Part shown: positions 52,707 through 61,836 of the stretch, one piece after another | Layout: each line of letters starts with the position of its first letter | How positions within the stretch are numbered: the stretch's first letter is position 1 | Assembly (NCBI RefSeq): GCF_009451885.1 | Contig: NZ_WIAO01000007.1 | Location: forward strand, 124,001-188,000 | Direction of reading: 5' to 3' | Source of the DNA: Glycomyces albidus | GTDB taxonomy: Bacteria > Actinomycetota > Actinomycetes > Mycobacteriales > Micromonosporaceae | Length of the DNA: 64,000 nt | Translations under genes and position numbers: made by a program | The notes under the pieces: model-generated | Seen by the model: the letters and a program-made list of their open reading frames with translations, nothing else | Database searches by the model: none | What the model was told of the DNA's origin: nothing

Positions 52707-53771
52707 CTAGCGCGGCGGCTCCGCTCGCGAGTGCGACGCGGCAGGGGCCTGCGCGAGCGGTCCCGCACCGACCCCGCCGTGCAGCGTCAGATGGTCTTCG
52801 AGTCCCGCGAAGTCCCCTTCGGCGAGCAGCTCCCGCGCCGCTTCGAGCGCCGTGTCGCAGTCCAGTTCCAGCAGGCCCGGATCCGGCTGCTCGCCGTGCG
52901 GATCGCCGTGGCGCCCCGCCCAGAGCGCCCGGTGCTGCCGGCGGTGCGGCGGCGGTCCCCACAGGGCCGGCGCCACCGGTCCGAACAGGACCACCGACGG
53001 CGTGCCGAACGCGGTCGCGAGGTGCGCCATCCCGGTGTCCCCGCACAGGACCAGTCGCGCCGACCCGACGACCGCCGCGAGGTCGCCGAGATCCGTGCGG
53101 CCCGCGAGCACTCGCGACGGCTCGAGCCCCGCACCCGCGGCGACGGACTTCGCGAGTGCGATCTCGCGCCGGTCGCCGGTGACGACGACTTCGCGCCCGT
53201 CCGCCGCCAGAGCCCGCGCGACCCGCGCGAAGCGCTCGGCGGGCCAGCGGCGTGCCGCGGACGCCGCACCGGGATGCACCACCACGTCGTACTCGTCCGG
53301 ACTCGACGGCGCGTCCAGGAACAGGTCCGTCGGGTCGGTCGGGATACCCCGCAACCGCAGGAGCCGGCACCAGCGGTCGACCTCGTGCAGGTCGGGCCGC
53401 CAGCGCGGCCCCGAGATCCCCGGCAGCGCGGTGCTCCCGTGCGTGATGAGCTCCTCCGGGCCGGTGTAGAGCAGGTCGCGGGTGCTCTCGGGGCCTTCGC
53501 CGTGGAGGTTCACCGCGACCGCGGGCGCCTCCCCGTGCCAGTCGAGCGCGCCGAGGCCCGCCGTCGGATGGAGGAGGTCGACCGCGTCGATCAGGTCGGC
53601 GAGGGGCCGCAGGTGCTCGGGCGCCGCGAGGACGATCCGCCGGTCGGCGAACGCCCTCCGCAGGGCCCGCAGGGCCGGGACTGCCGTGAGCAGGTCGCCC
53701 ACGCCGAGCGCCCGCAGCACGAGCACAGTCCCGTTCAGCGCTCGCGGCTCGGGCTCGCCTATCAGGGCCAT
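52707..53771 (-). CDS. Glycosyltransferase family 9 (heptosyltransferase-like)
   Basis: 354 residues from the ATG at 53771 with GGAGA upstream. GT9 (GT-B) pattern: VLRALGVGDLLTAVPALRALRRAFA at the N-terminus and VVVHPGAASAARRWPAERFARVARAL...LVLCGDTGMAHLATAFGTPSVVLFGP in the donor-binding half. GT9 enzymes transfer ADP-heptoses. The next genes upstream make ADP-heptose, so it very likely attaches heptose. The start overlaps the SDR gene by 10 nt. Last gene of the operon. Confidence 0.88.
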   Translation of the reverse strand: MALIGEPEPRALNGTVLVLRALGVGDLLTAVPALRALRRAFADRRIVLAAPEHLRPLADLIDAVDLLHPTAGLGALDWHGEAPAVAVNLHGEGPESTRDLLYTGPEELITHGSTALPGISGPRWRPDLHEVDRWCRLLRLRGIPTDPTDLFLDAPSSPDEYDVVVHPGAASAARRWPAERFARVARALAADGREVVVTGDRREIALAKSVAAGAGLEPSRVLAGRTDLGDLAAVVGSARLVLCGDTGMAHLATAFGTPSVVLFGPVAPALWGPPPHRRQHRALWAGRHGDPHGEQPDPGLLELDCDTALEAARELLAEGDFAGLEDHLTLHGGVGAGPLAQAPAASHSRAEPPR

Positions 53772-54442
53772 GACGTCTCCTCCGAACAGCAGACGACCAT
53801 CTCGCGCACCTCGCAGCCGGGCTTCTGATCGAGCGCGAACAGCACCGTCCGGGCCACGTCGCGCGGGTCGTTGAGCTTCGCGTCCGGCGCGGGCTTGTAC
53901 TGGTCGGGTCGACCGTCGAAGAACGCGGTGCGCATGCCGCCGGGCACGAGCATCGTGACGCCGACCCGCCCGGCGAGCTCGGCCGCGAGCGCCCTGGTGA
54001 ACCCGACGATCCCGAACTTGGAGGCGCAGTAGGCGGTCGCGTCGCTCACCGCCTTCAGCCCCAGCGTGGAGGCGCAGGTGACAACGGTCCCGCGGCTGCG
54101 CTCCAGGTAGGGCAGCGCGGCCCGGACGACCGCGGCGGTGCCCAGGAGGTTGACCTTGACGACCTGCTCCCACTCGTCGGCGGGGACGTCGCCGAGCTTC
54201 CCGCACGCGTCGGCCCCCGCGGCGGTGAAGACGGCGTCGAGTCCGCCCGCCTCCTCGGCGAGCTCCACGACGGCCTGCGCGGTCGCGGTCGAGTCGGCGA
54301 GATTGACGCGGCGGTACGGGAAGTCGCCCTGCGGCGGCTTCATGTCGAGCACGACGGGGGTCCCGCCGGACTCTGCCACGGCTTCGACGGTGGCGGCCCC
54401 GAGGCCAGAGGCGCCGCCGGTGATGAGGACGGTTCGCTGCAT
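53762..54442 (-). CDS. Short-chain dehydrogenase/reductase
   Basis: 226 residues. Classical SDR: cofactor motif TGGASGLG, NNAG-equivalent AAGADACG, catalytic Ser in CASTLGLKAV and YCASK (Tyr-x-x-x-Lys). Resembles FabG-type oxidoreductases more than the extended SDR HldD that epimerises ADP-heptose. The 3' end overlaps the GT9 gene by 10 bp and it lies 15 bp after hldE, so it belongs to the operon. It may oxidise or epimerise a sugar nucleotide or lipid intermediate. Confidence 0.85.
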   Translation of the reverse strand: MQRTVLITGGASGLGAATVEAVAESGGTPVVLDMKPPQGDFPYRRVNLADSTATAQAVVELAEEAGGLDAVFTAAGADACGKLGDVPADEWEQVVKVNLLGTAAVVRAALPYLERSRGTVVTCASTLGLKAVSDATAYCASKFGIVGFTRALAAELAGRVGVTMLVPGGMRTAFFDGRPDQYKPAPDAKLNDPRDVARTVLFALDQKPGCEVREMVVCCSEETSWP

Positions 54443-54457
54443 GGTCGTTCCTTCCGT

Positions 54458-55849
54458 TCAGGTGCGCTGGTACGCGGCGGCGATGAGCGCGCTGGTCGAG
54501 TGGCCGTCGACGGCGGGCACGGTGACGATCTCGCCGCCGTGGCGCCGCACGACCGCGGCTTCGGGCAGGACCTGCCCGGCGTAGTCGGCGCCCTTGACCC
54601 AGATGCTCGGCCGCAGGCGCTCGAGCAGGTCCGCGGGCGTCGGCTCGTCGAAGACCGCGACGGCGTCGACGGCGTCGAGCGCGGCGAGGACGCGGGCGCG
54701 GTCCGCGGCGGTCTGGACCGGCCGTCCGGGGCCCTTCAGCTCGCGGACGGACGCGTCGGAGTTGATGCAGACGATGAGCGCGTCGCCCATGTCGCGGGCG
54801 CGCCGCAGCAGGTCGATGTGGCCGGGGTGCAGCAGGTCGAAGCAGCCGCCCGCGGCGACGAGCACCCCGCCGCGTTCGCGGACCCGCTCGGCGAGCGCGA
54901 ACGGGTCGACGCCGATCTCGGCCGCCCCGTTCAGGTCCGGTTCGTCAGGCGGCGTCCGGGCCGCCGCCGGTTCGGCGAGCGTGGCGACGCCGCCCTCGGC
55001 CACGAACCGGGAGGCGGCCTCGACGGCCGCGGCCACGGCGCCGTGCACGTCCCGCCCGTACAGGAGCGCCGTCGCGGTGGCGGCGCTGAACTGGTCGCCC
55101 GCGCCGCACGTGTCGACCCAGTGCCCGTCCCGGATCCACGGGGCGGGGACGCGCACGGTCTGCTCGGCCGTCGCCAGGGTCGCCCCCAGGGCTCCCTGGG
55201 TGACGGCGACGGCGCCGCTGCCGAACGTGCCGCGCAGGTACTCGGCCGCCGCCGCGGCGCTGTCGGCCCGGGGCGCGAGCCGCGCGGCCTCGGCCGCGTT
55301 CGGCACCACGATCGCCGTGCCGCGGATCGGCATGGCGCCCTTGGGATGCGGGTCCCACACGACCGGCACGATGCTGGCGAGGTTGTCGAGGGCGCGCCGC
55401 AGCCCGTGGTGCTCGGTCAGGCCGCGCCCGTAGTCGGCGACGAGGACCGCGTCGGCTTCGGCGAGGGCCGAGGCCGCCGCCTCGGGGAGGTCGGCCTCGG
55501 TGTCGGCGCGCCCGTCGCCCTGGTCGACGCGGGCGATGAGCTGCCCGTCCGAGCGGATGCGGGTCTTGCGGACGGTGCTACCGCGCATGGGCAGCGGCGT
55601 CACGTCCACGCGGGCCTGGAGGAGCCGCTTGAGCCGGCGGCCGGGCGGGTCGTCGGCGATCGCGGTGATGAGGTGGACGTCGGCGGCGTCGCGGGCGGCG
55701 AGGACCGCGGCGAGGCCGGCGCCGCCGGGTCGGGCCCGCTCGGTGTCGGCGTCGACCACCGGCGCGGGCGCTTCCGGGCACAGCCGTTCGCTGTGCCCGA
55801 TGACGTCCGCGTCCAGGAGCGCGTCGCCGACCACGACGAGGCGCTTCAC
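54458..55849 (-). CDS. hldE: Bifunctional heptose 7-phosphate kinase / heptose 1-phosphate adenylyltransferase
   Basis: 463 residues from a GTG at 55849 with GGGAGG upstream and a four-base overlap with gmhA. N-terminal ribokinase-like domain (LVVVGDALLDADVIGHSERLCPEAPAPVV, catalytic DTCGAGDQFSAATATAL) and C-terminal cytidylyltransferase-like domain from about residue 325 (AAGGCFDLLHPGHIDLLRRARDMGDALIVCINSD, VKGADYAGQVLPEAAVVRRHGGEIVTVP). This is the HldE layout: phosphorylates D-glycero-D-manno-heptose 7-phosphate at C1, then, after GmhB removes the C7 phosphate, adds AMP to give ADP-heptose. Confidence 0.92.
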   Translation of the reverse strand: MKRLVVVGDALLDADVIGHSERLCPEAPAPVVDADTERARPGGAGLAAVLAARDAADVHLITAIADDPPGRRLKRLLQARVDVTPLPMRGSTVRKTRIRSDGQLIARVDQGDGRADTEADLPEAAASALAEADAVLVADYGRGLTEHHGLRRALDNLASIVPVVWDPHPKGAMPIRGTAIVVPNAAEAARLAPRADSAAAAAEYLRGTFGSGAVAVTQGALGATLATAEQTVRVPAPWIRDGHWVDTCGAGDQFSAATATALLYGRDVHGAVAAAVEAASRFVAEGGVATLAEPAAARTPPDEPDLNGAAEIGVDPFALAERVRERGGVLVAAGGCFDLLHPGHIDLLRRARDMGDALIVCINSDASVRELKGPGRPVQTAADRARVLAALDAVDAVAVFDEPTPADLLERLRPSIWVKGADYAGQVLPEAAVVRRHGGEIVTVPAVDGHSTSALIAAAYQRT

Positions 55850-56421
55850 CGGACACCTCCCACGGCCGCGTCGAACGCTTCGCACAGGGCGTGGATGATC
55901 GCCAGGTGCGCTTCCTGGACGGTGGCGACGCTCGGGGCGTCGACCGCGACGGCGTCGTCGGCGAGGGTCGCGAGCGGGTTCGGCGCGGGCCCGGTCAGGC
56001 CCCACACGGTCAGCCCCTCCTGGGCCGCGGCCTTGGCCGCGTTGAGGACGTTCTGGCTGGTGCCGCTGGTCGACAGGGCCACGAGGACGTCCCCGGGCCG
56101 GCCGTGCGCGCGCACCTGCCGGGCGAAGTACTCGTGCTCGCCGTAGTCGTTCAGGATCGCGGTGGCCGCCGAGGTGTCCGCGTGGAGCGCGATCGCCGAG
56201 AACGGCGGCCGGTCGCCGCGGAAGCGCCCGACGAGCTCGCCGGTCAGGTGCTGCGCCTCGGCGGCCGACCCGCCGTTGCCGCAGGCGAGGAGCCGCCCGC
56301 CGCCGGAGAGGACCGCGGCGAGCTCGGCACCCCAGCGCTGGACGCGCGGTGCCTCGGCGCTCAGGCGGTGCATGGCGGCGCCGAGCCGCCTCCAGTGGCG
56401 TTCGGGATCAGCCGTGTTCAT
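55846..56421 (-). CDS. gmhA: Phosphoheptose isomerase GmhA
   Basis: 191 residues. SIS fold with LLACGNGGSAAEAQHLTGELVGRF, STSGTSQNVLNAAKAA and QEAHLAIIHALCEAFD, the last carrying the conserved E-x-x-H catalytic/metal residues. Converts sedoheptulose 7-phosphate to D-glycero-D-manno-heptose 7-phosphate, the first step of heptose-nucleotide synthesis. It is four-base coupled to the GT9 gene upstream and to hldE downstream. Confidence 0.93.
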   Translation of the reverse strand: MNTADPERHWRRLGAAMHRLSAEAPRVQRWGAELAAVLSGGGRLLACGNGGSAAEAQHLTGELVGRFRGDRPPFSAIALHADTSAATAILNDYGEHEYFARQVRAHGRPGDVLVALSTSGTSQNVLNAAKAAAQEGLTVWGLTGPAPNPLATLADDAVAVDAPSVATVQEAHLAIIHALCEAFDAAVGGVR

Positions 56422-57446
56422 CGTGTGATCTCCTCTCGAAGTCGCCCTTCGCGGACGAGGGATTCGACGGCGTCGAGCACGGCGCCGGGCGTGACGGTCT
56501 CGAGGCACGGGTGGCCCGCGACGGGGCACTCCCGCGCGCGGGTGCCGCGGCACGGGGCGTACTGGTCGCCCAGCAGCACCTGCGGCACTCGGTACGGGCG
56601 CCACTGGGACGCGGGCACGACCGGGGAGAAGAGGCTGACGACGGGCGTGCCGACGGCGGCGGCGAGGTGGGCGGCGGCCGAGTTGGGGGCGACGACGGCG
56701 TCGGCGCGCTCCAGGACGTACGCGAGTTCGGCGAACGAGGTCCGCCCGGCGAAGTCGAGGCCGTGCACGCCGGCGACCTGCGCGGTCAGACCCGCTTCGG
56801 AGGCCGCGCCGGTGACGACCACGTCGTGGCCGGCCGCGGCGAGCGCGGCGACGGCCTCGGCGAGCCGCCCGGGCGACATCCGCCGCGCGGGCGCCGTCGC
56901 GCCCGGGTGCACCGCCACGTACCGGTCCGGGAGGCCCTCGACCGGCGGCAGCGGCCGGGCGACCGCGAGCCGCCCGTCGTCGCCGGCCGGCAGCCGGTAC
57001 CCGGCCGCCTCGGCGAGGCTCAGGGCCCGTTCGGCCTCGGGGAGCCCGGCGGGGACCCGGTGCCGCAGGTCCAGGAGCGAACCGGGGTAGTCGTCGCTGA
57101 TCGCCCCGACCCAGGGGACCCCGGCGAGGCGCAGCACCGTCGCCGTCGGCAGCGGCGACTGGTGGAACGAGGTGAGCACGAGCGCGGCGTCGAAGTCGCA
57201 CCGCGCGATCGTCTCCCTGATCCGCTCGACGTCGGCGCGTTCGACCGGCTCCGGCTCGGGGTCGATCCACGGCGCCCGCCAGGTGATCACGTCGTCCACG
57301 CCGGGCAGGAGCGCCGCCGCGGCGGCCCCGCGCGGCCCGGCCAGGACGGTCACCGACGCGGCCGCGGCGACGGCGCGCACGCAGGGGCCGGCCAGCAGGA
57401 CGTCCCCGAGGTTGTCCTGCCTGACGACGAGCACCCGCGATCTCAT
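56418..57446 (-). CDS. Glycosyltransferase family 9 (heptosyltransferase-like)
   Basis: 342 residues. GT9 pattern: LVVRQDNLGDVLLAGPCVRAVA at the start and VAVHPGATAPARRMSPGRLAEAVAALAAAG...VLERADAVVAPNSAAAHLAAAVGTPVVSLF later. A Cys-rich end (APCRGTRARECPVAGHPCLE) is common in GT9 proteins of actinobacteria. Likely adds heptose to the growing glycan. Overlaps its neighbours by four bases on both sides. Confidence 0.9.
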   Translation of the reverse strand: MRSRVLVVRQDNLGDVLLAGPCVRAVAAAASVTVLAGPRGAAAAALLPGVDDVITWRAPWIDPEPEPVERADVERIRETIARCDFDAALVLTSFHQSPLPTATVLRLAGVPWVGAISDDYPGSLLDLRHRVPAGLPEAERALSLAEAAGYRLPAGDDGRLAVARPLPPVEGLPDRYVAVHPGATAPARRMSPGRLAEAVAALAAAGHDVVVTGAASEAGLTAQVAGVHGLDFAGRTSFAELAYVLERADAVVAPNSAAAHLAAAVGTPVVSLFSPVVPASQWRPYRVPQVLLGDQYAPCRGTRARECPVAGHPCLETVTPGAVLDAVESLVREGRLREEITR

Positions 57447-58858
57447 GCGATCGCGCCCAACGCGAGGTTGACGGCCTCGGCCAGGTCGCGGGCGACCGCG
57501 GCGCGGCGGCGTGCGGCGGCGATCTCCTCGGGACGGGTCCGCTCGGTCGGCACCAGGATCGCGCGCGCCCCGGCCGCGAGCGCGGCCTCGACGTCGGCCC
57601 CGATGTCGCCGATCATGACGCACCGCTCCGGCCGGGCCCCGAGCCGCGCGGCTGCGCGGGCGACCATCGCGGGGGAGGGCTTGCGGCAGGCGCAGCAGTC
57701 CTCGGCGCGGTGGGGGCAGACCTCCCAGGCGCCGAACGGCCCGAGCAGCTTGTCGACCCGCTCGTTGACCGCCTCCAGCGCGGCCTCGTCGAGCAGCCCT
57801 TTCGCGATCGCGGACTGGTTGGTGACCACGCCGATCGGGATCTGGAGGGCCCGCAGCCGCGCGGTCGCGGCGAGCGCGCCCGGCATCGGCTCGACCAGGT
57901 CGGGGTCGGCGAGCGCGGGGATGTTCTTGATGAGCGTGTCGTCCCGGTCGAACAGGACCGCCTCGACCGGCGGCGCCGGCCGGTGCCGGATCGTGCCGAT
58001 CACGTTCCACGCCACGGCGACCGGCGGAATGAGCGCGCTCGAGACCGCCAGGTCGGCGATCTCCCCGGCGTTGCGCGGGCCGGGCGTGATCCGGCGGCCG
58101 ATCGCCCCGGCGAGGGCCGCGACGCCGAGTGCCGTGGTCGTCAGGTGGCCCGGGAACCGGGAGCGCTGCTCGCCGGCGCGGCGGCGCCATGTGGCGCCGT
58201 GCTTGGCGCGCATGAGCGCGTTGTCGGCGTTGCCGATCTGGTCGCGCACGCTCGAGAGGAACCCGCCGGGCCGCACCGGGTGGCGGGAGCGGCGCCGGCC
58301 CTCGGCGATCCGCAGCCCCGAGTCGACGATCCGCAGCGCCAGGTCCGTGTCCTCGCGGAAGGCGCGCTTGAACCGCTCGTCGAACCCGCCGACGGCTTCG
58401 AGCGCCGAGCGCCGGTACGCCATGTCGGCGGTGATCCAGCGGGCGTGCTCGAGCGCGAGCGTGCGCCGCTCGGCGTCGGTGGGGCGGCGGTCGACCGGCA
58501 CCGGGACCTCGATGCACCCCTGGGAGCCGGCGTCCTGCTCGCCGAGGTCCTTCAGGTCGGCGTGGAGCCGCGCGAACCAGTCCGCGCCCGGGACGACGTC
58601 GTCGTCGAGGAACGCCACCCACTCGGTGTCCGCGGCCCGCCAGCCCGTGTTCCGCGCCGCGGCCGGACCGCGGCCGCCGCTGCGCAGGACCACGTGCGGG
58701 AACGGCAGGTCCGGTACGCGCAGCGGACCGGGCTCGGGCCGGTCGTCGACCAGGACCACCCGCTCCGGCGGCGGCCCCTCGGCCGCGGCCAGCGCCGACA
58801 GGAGCGTCTCGAGGCTCGCCCGCCCGACCGTGGGGACGACGACGGTGACGGCGCTCAT
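57443..58858 (-). CDS. GT2 glycosyltransferase fused to GmhB-type HAD phosphatase
   Basis: 471 residues. About 1-290: GT2 with VVPTVGRASLETLLSAL, DxD-type DDD in VAFLDDDVVPG, and FDERFKRAFREDTDLALRI. About 300-471: HAD phosphatase with nucleophile motif AVLFDRDDTLIKN, VVTNQSAIAKGL, the zinc-binding set CPHRAEDCCACRKPSPAM and MIGDIGADVEAALAAGA, which matches D-glycero-D-manno-heptose 1,7-bisphosphate 7-phosphatase (GmhB). It thus carries the missing third step of ADP-heptose synthesis on the same chain as a sugar transferase. Four-base overlaps on both sides. Confidence 0.88.
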   Translation of the reverse strand: MSAVTVVVPTVGRASLETLLSALAAAEGPPPERVVLVDDRPEPGPLRVPDLPFPHVVLRSGGRGPAAARNTGWRAADTEWVAFLDDDVVPGADWFARLHADLKDLGEQDAGSQGCIEVPVPVDRRPTDAERRTLALEHARWITADMAYRRSALEAVGGFDERFKRAFREDTDLALRIVDSGLRIAEGRRRSRHPVRPGGFLSSVRDQIGNADNALMRAKHGATWRRRAGEQRSRFPGHLTTTALGVAALAGAIGRRITPGPRNAGEIADLAVSSALIPPVAVAWNVIGTIRHRPAPPVEAVLFDRDDTLIKNIPALADPDLVEPMPGALAATARLRALQIPIGVVTNQSAIAKGLLDEAALEAVNERVDKLLGPFGAWEVCPHRAEDCCACRKPSPAMVARAAARLGARPERCVMIGDIGADVEAALAAGARAILVPTERTRPEEIAAARRRAAVARDLAEAVNLALGAIA

Positions 58859-60480
58859 GACCGCCTCACCGCGTACGGTCCGAGCGCGAGCAGGTCGATC
58901 GGCGCCGATCCGAAGACCTCCAGCGCCTCGCGCGGATGGTCCACCATGGGCCGGCCGGCCGTGTTGAAACTCGTGTTGACCACCACGGGCAGGCCGGTGC
59001 GGCGCTCGAACCCGGCGAGCATCGCCGCCAGCAGCGGCTGCTCGGCGGCGTCGACGGTCTGGATCCGCGCGGTCCCGTCCACATGGGTCACCACCGGGAG
59101 GCGGTCGCGCCAGTCGGGGGCGACGTCGTGGACGAACAGCATGTACGGCGACGGCACCGGGCCGCGCCCGAAGATCTCGGCGGCCCGCTCAGCGAGCACC
59201 ATCGGCGCGACGGGACGGAACTGCTCCCGCCCCTTGACGTCGTTGAGCCGCTCCAGGTTCGCCGCCTGCCCCGGGTGCGCCAGCAGCGACCGCTGCCCCA
59301 GCGCCCGCGGCCCGTACTCGGCCCGGCCCTGGAACCAGCCCACGATCCCGTCCGCCGCAAGGGTCTCGGCCGCGGCCTCGGCGATGCTCTCGGGCTTCTC
59401 GAACCGCAGGCCCGAGCGGCGCAGCTCCGCCTCGATCTCGGCGTCGGTCCAGCCGCGCCCCAGCGCGGCCGTCCGCATCGGCGCCGGGCGCTCGCCGCCC
59501 TCGGCCGCCACGTGCAGGGCCGCCCCGAGCGCCGTCCCGGCGTCCCCGGCGGCCGGCTGGACCCACACCCGCTCGAAGGGGCTCTCGTCGTGCAGTCGCG
59601 TGTTCGCGACGCAGTTGAGCGCCACCCCGCCGGCCAGCACCAGGTCCCTGGCCTCGGTCTGCTCGTACGTCCACCGCGCCAGGTCCAGCAGTACGTCCTC
59701 GACGCAGCGCTGGAGGCTCGCGGCCAGGTCGGCGTGGATCCCGAGCGGGTCCTGCCCTTCGACCCGCCGCGGCGCGAGCCGCTCCCAGTCGATCGGCTCG
59801 GTGCGGAACCCGCCGTCGCCGGTGGCGTAGACCGCTTGCGACAGTTCGGGAAGGAACCGCGGCTCACCGTACGAGGCCAGCGCCATCACCTTGTACTCGT
59901 CGCTCGACCGCGCGAACCCCAGGTGCTCGGTGGCCTCCTCGTACAGCAGCCCGAGCGAGTGCGGCAGGTCCTGTGAGGCGAGTTCTTCGAGCTTGCCGTC
60001 CCGGTACCGCCCGGCCAGGTGCGAGGCGTGCTCGCCGCGGCCGTCGGCCACGATCACGGCCGGGTCCTCCAGCGGCGACGCGAGCCCGGCCGACGCCGCG
60101 TGCGCGACATGGTGGCGCACGAACACGACCTGGGCCGGGTCCAGGCCCGGCAGCGCGGTCTTGAGGAAGTGCGGGGCGCGCTTGGCGAACAGGGTCCGCA
60201 GGCCCTCCCACGTCGGGTCGAGTCCGGGACCGCCGTGCCGCACCTCCGCCGGGTCGTACCCGTAGGCGACGGCGTCGAGGTCCTCCGGATTGAGCCCGGC
60301 ACTGGCGAGGCACCAGGCGGCGGCCTGCTCGGGCAGTTCCCATGCCGAGAACGGCACGGCCCGCTTCGCGTGCTTGCGGCGGCTGAACCGCTCCTCCTCG
60401 GCCGCGGCGACGGTCTCACCGTCGACCACGAGTGCCGCAGAGGAATCGTGGAAGATCGCGTTGATTCCCAGAATCTTCAT
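58855..60480 (-). CDS. Carbamoyltransferase (NodU/TobZ/CmcH family)
   Basis: 541 residues. N-terminal Kae1/YrdC-like ATPase fold (KILGINAIFHDSSAALVVDG; metal-binding HHVAHAASA; GGVALNCVANTRL), then the C-terminal carbamoyl-transfer domain (GRAEYGPRALGQRSLLAHP; FNTAGRPMVDHPREALEVF). Members move a carbamoyl group from carbamoyl phosphate, through carbamoyl-AMP, to a sugar hydroxyl. In this operon the acceptor is probably a heptose or another sugar of the glycan. Starts from its own 160-bp leader, so it may have an extra promoter. Confidence 0.92.
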   Translation of the reverse strand: MKILGINAIFHDSSAALVVDGETVAAAEEERFSRRKHAKRAVPFSAWELPEQAAAWCLASAGLNPEDLDAVAYGYDPAEVRHGGPGLDPTWEGLRTLFAKRAPHFLKTALPGLDPAQVVFVRHHVAHAASAGLASPLEDPAVIVADGRGEHASHLAGRYRDGKLEELASQDLPHSLGLLYEEATEHLGFARSSDEYKVMALASYGEPRFLPELSQAVYATGDGGFRTEPIDWERLAPRRVEGQDPLGIHADLAASLQRCVEDVLLDLARWTYEQTEARDLVLAGGVALNCVANTRLHDESPFERVWVQPAAGDAGTALGAALHVAAEGGERPAPMRTAALGRGWTDAEIEAELRRSGLRFEKPESIAEAAAETLAADGIVGWFQGRAEYGPRALGQRSLLAHPGQAANLERLNDVKGREQFRPVAPMVLAERAAEIFGRGPVPSPYMLFVHDVAPDWRDRLPVVTHVDGTARIQTVDAAEQPLLAAMLAGFERRTGLPVVVNTSFNTAGRPMVDHPREALEVFGSAPIDLLALGPYAVRRS

Positions 60481-60642
60481 CCCCGGCCCCGTTCCCGGCG
60501 CGGCGGTCGCGCCTCGTCTCGGGGCACTTACCCGCCGACCTCCCCGGTAAACCGAGCCCAGGTGAGAACCGCTTCGCCGTTTTTCCAGGTGCGGGCCGCA
60601 TGCCGGTGCGGCGCGAATGTCCACACCTCGGCTCGCGCGGTC

Positions 60643-61827
60643 CTAATGGTGCAGAAGCGTCTTGTACGCCCGCAGCGTCCCGTCCGCCACGGCGTCCCAC
60701 GAGTACCGCTCGGCGGCGCGGATCCGGCCGGCGCGGCCGGCGCGGCGGCGCAGCCCGTCGTCCTCGAGGTACGGGCGGACGGCCTCGGCGACGGTCTCGG
60801 GCGTCACGCGGGGGACGAGCGTCCCCGTCACGCCGTCCTCCACAGTGTCCTGGAGGCCGCCGACGGCGGCGGCGACCACGGGCACGCCGCAGGCCATGGC
60901 CTCCAGCGGCACGATCCCGAACGGCTCGTACCAGGGCGTGCACACGACCGCGTCGGCCGAGCGGAACTGGGCGGCCATCGCCTCGTGGGCGACCTGTCCC
61001 GGCATCCGGACCCGGTCGGCGACGCCGGCGGCTTCGGCGACCTCGCGCAGCCGCCGCGCCTCGGGGTCGTCCTCGATGGCGCCCTCGGCGGGGCCGCCGG
61101 CGATGACCAGCTCGGTGTCCGGCAGCTCCCGCAGCGCCTCGATCACGGTGTCGACCCCCTTGCGGGGCACCAGCCTGCCGGCGACGACGAGGCGGTGCGG
61201 CAGCGTTCGCGCCGCGACCGGGCCGTGCGGCGTGAACCGGTCGAGGTCGACACCGCACGGCACCACGGCGATCTTCTCCTCGGGCACGTCCATCGCGGCG
61301 AGTTCGGCGACCTCGTCGGCGCAGGTCGCGATGACGCCGGTGCAGCGCGCGCCGAGAAGGGTCTCGAGCGCGATCCGGTCGGGCGGGCTCGTGTCGGCCG
61401 CGCCCTGGTGGCGGCGCTTGACCGTGCCGAGCGCGTGGAAGGTCTGCACGACCGGGACGTCGAGGTCCTCGGCGGCCCACAGCGAGGCCAGGCCGGACAT
61501 CCAGAAGTGGGCGTGGACCACGTCGGGCGCCTTCACCGTCCAGTCGGACCGGAGCACGTCGGCGAACGCCCCCATGTGCGGGAGCAGGTCGTCCTTCGGG
61601 ACCGGTTCGGGCGGCCCGGCGTCGACGTGCACGACCTCGTACCCGCCCGGCGCTTCGACGCGCTCGTCGAGTCCGGCCGCGTCCCTTCGCGTGTACACCG
61701 ACACGTCGTGGCCGCGGGCGGCGAGCGCCGCGGCGAGGGCCGCCACGTGGACGTTCTGGCCGCCCGCGTCCGCGCCTCCCATGGACGCGAGCGGACTCGC
61801 GTGCTCGGACACCATTGCGATTCGCAT
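60643..61827 (-). CDS. GT4 glycosyltransferase
   Basis: 394 residues. Glycogen-synthase-like GT-B fold: MRIAMVSEHASPLASMGGADAGGQNVHVAALAAALAARGHDV in the acceptor half; PCGVDLDRFTPHG and the GT4 E-x7-E motif in TPWYEPFGIVPLEAMACGVPVVAA in the donor half. Closest in style to MshA and sucrose-phosphate-synthase-like enzymes of actinobacteria. Nine bp after the GT4 gene upstream. The acceptor is unknown; it is likely to build the same glycan as the heptose genes. Confidence 0.9.
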   Translation of the reverse strand: MRIAMVSEHASPLASMGGADAGGQNVHVAALAAALAARGHDVSVYTRRDAAGLDERVEAPGGYEVVHVDAGPPEPVPKDDLLPHMGAFADVLRSDWTVKAPDVVHAHFWMSGLASLWAAEDLDVPVVQTFHALGTVKRRHQGAADTSPPDRIALETLLGARCTGVIATCADEVAELAAMDVPEEKIAVVPCGVDLDRFTPHGPVAARTLPHRLVVAGRLVPRKGVDTVIEALRELPDTELVIAGGPAEGAIEDDPEARRLREVAEAAGVADRVRMPGQVAHEAMAAQFRSADAVVCTPWYEPFGIVPLEAMACGVPVVAAAVGGLQDTVEDGVTGTLVPRVTPETVAEAVRPYLEDDGLRRRAGRAGRIRAAERYSWDAVADGTLRAYKTLLHH

Positions 61828-61836
61828 GTCTGGTCC

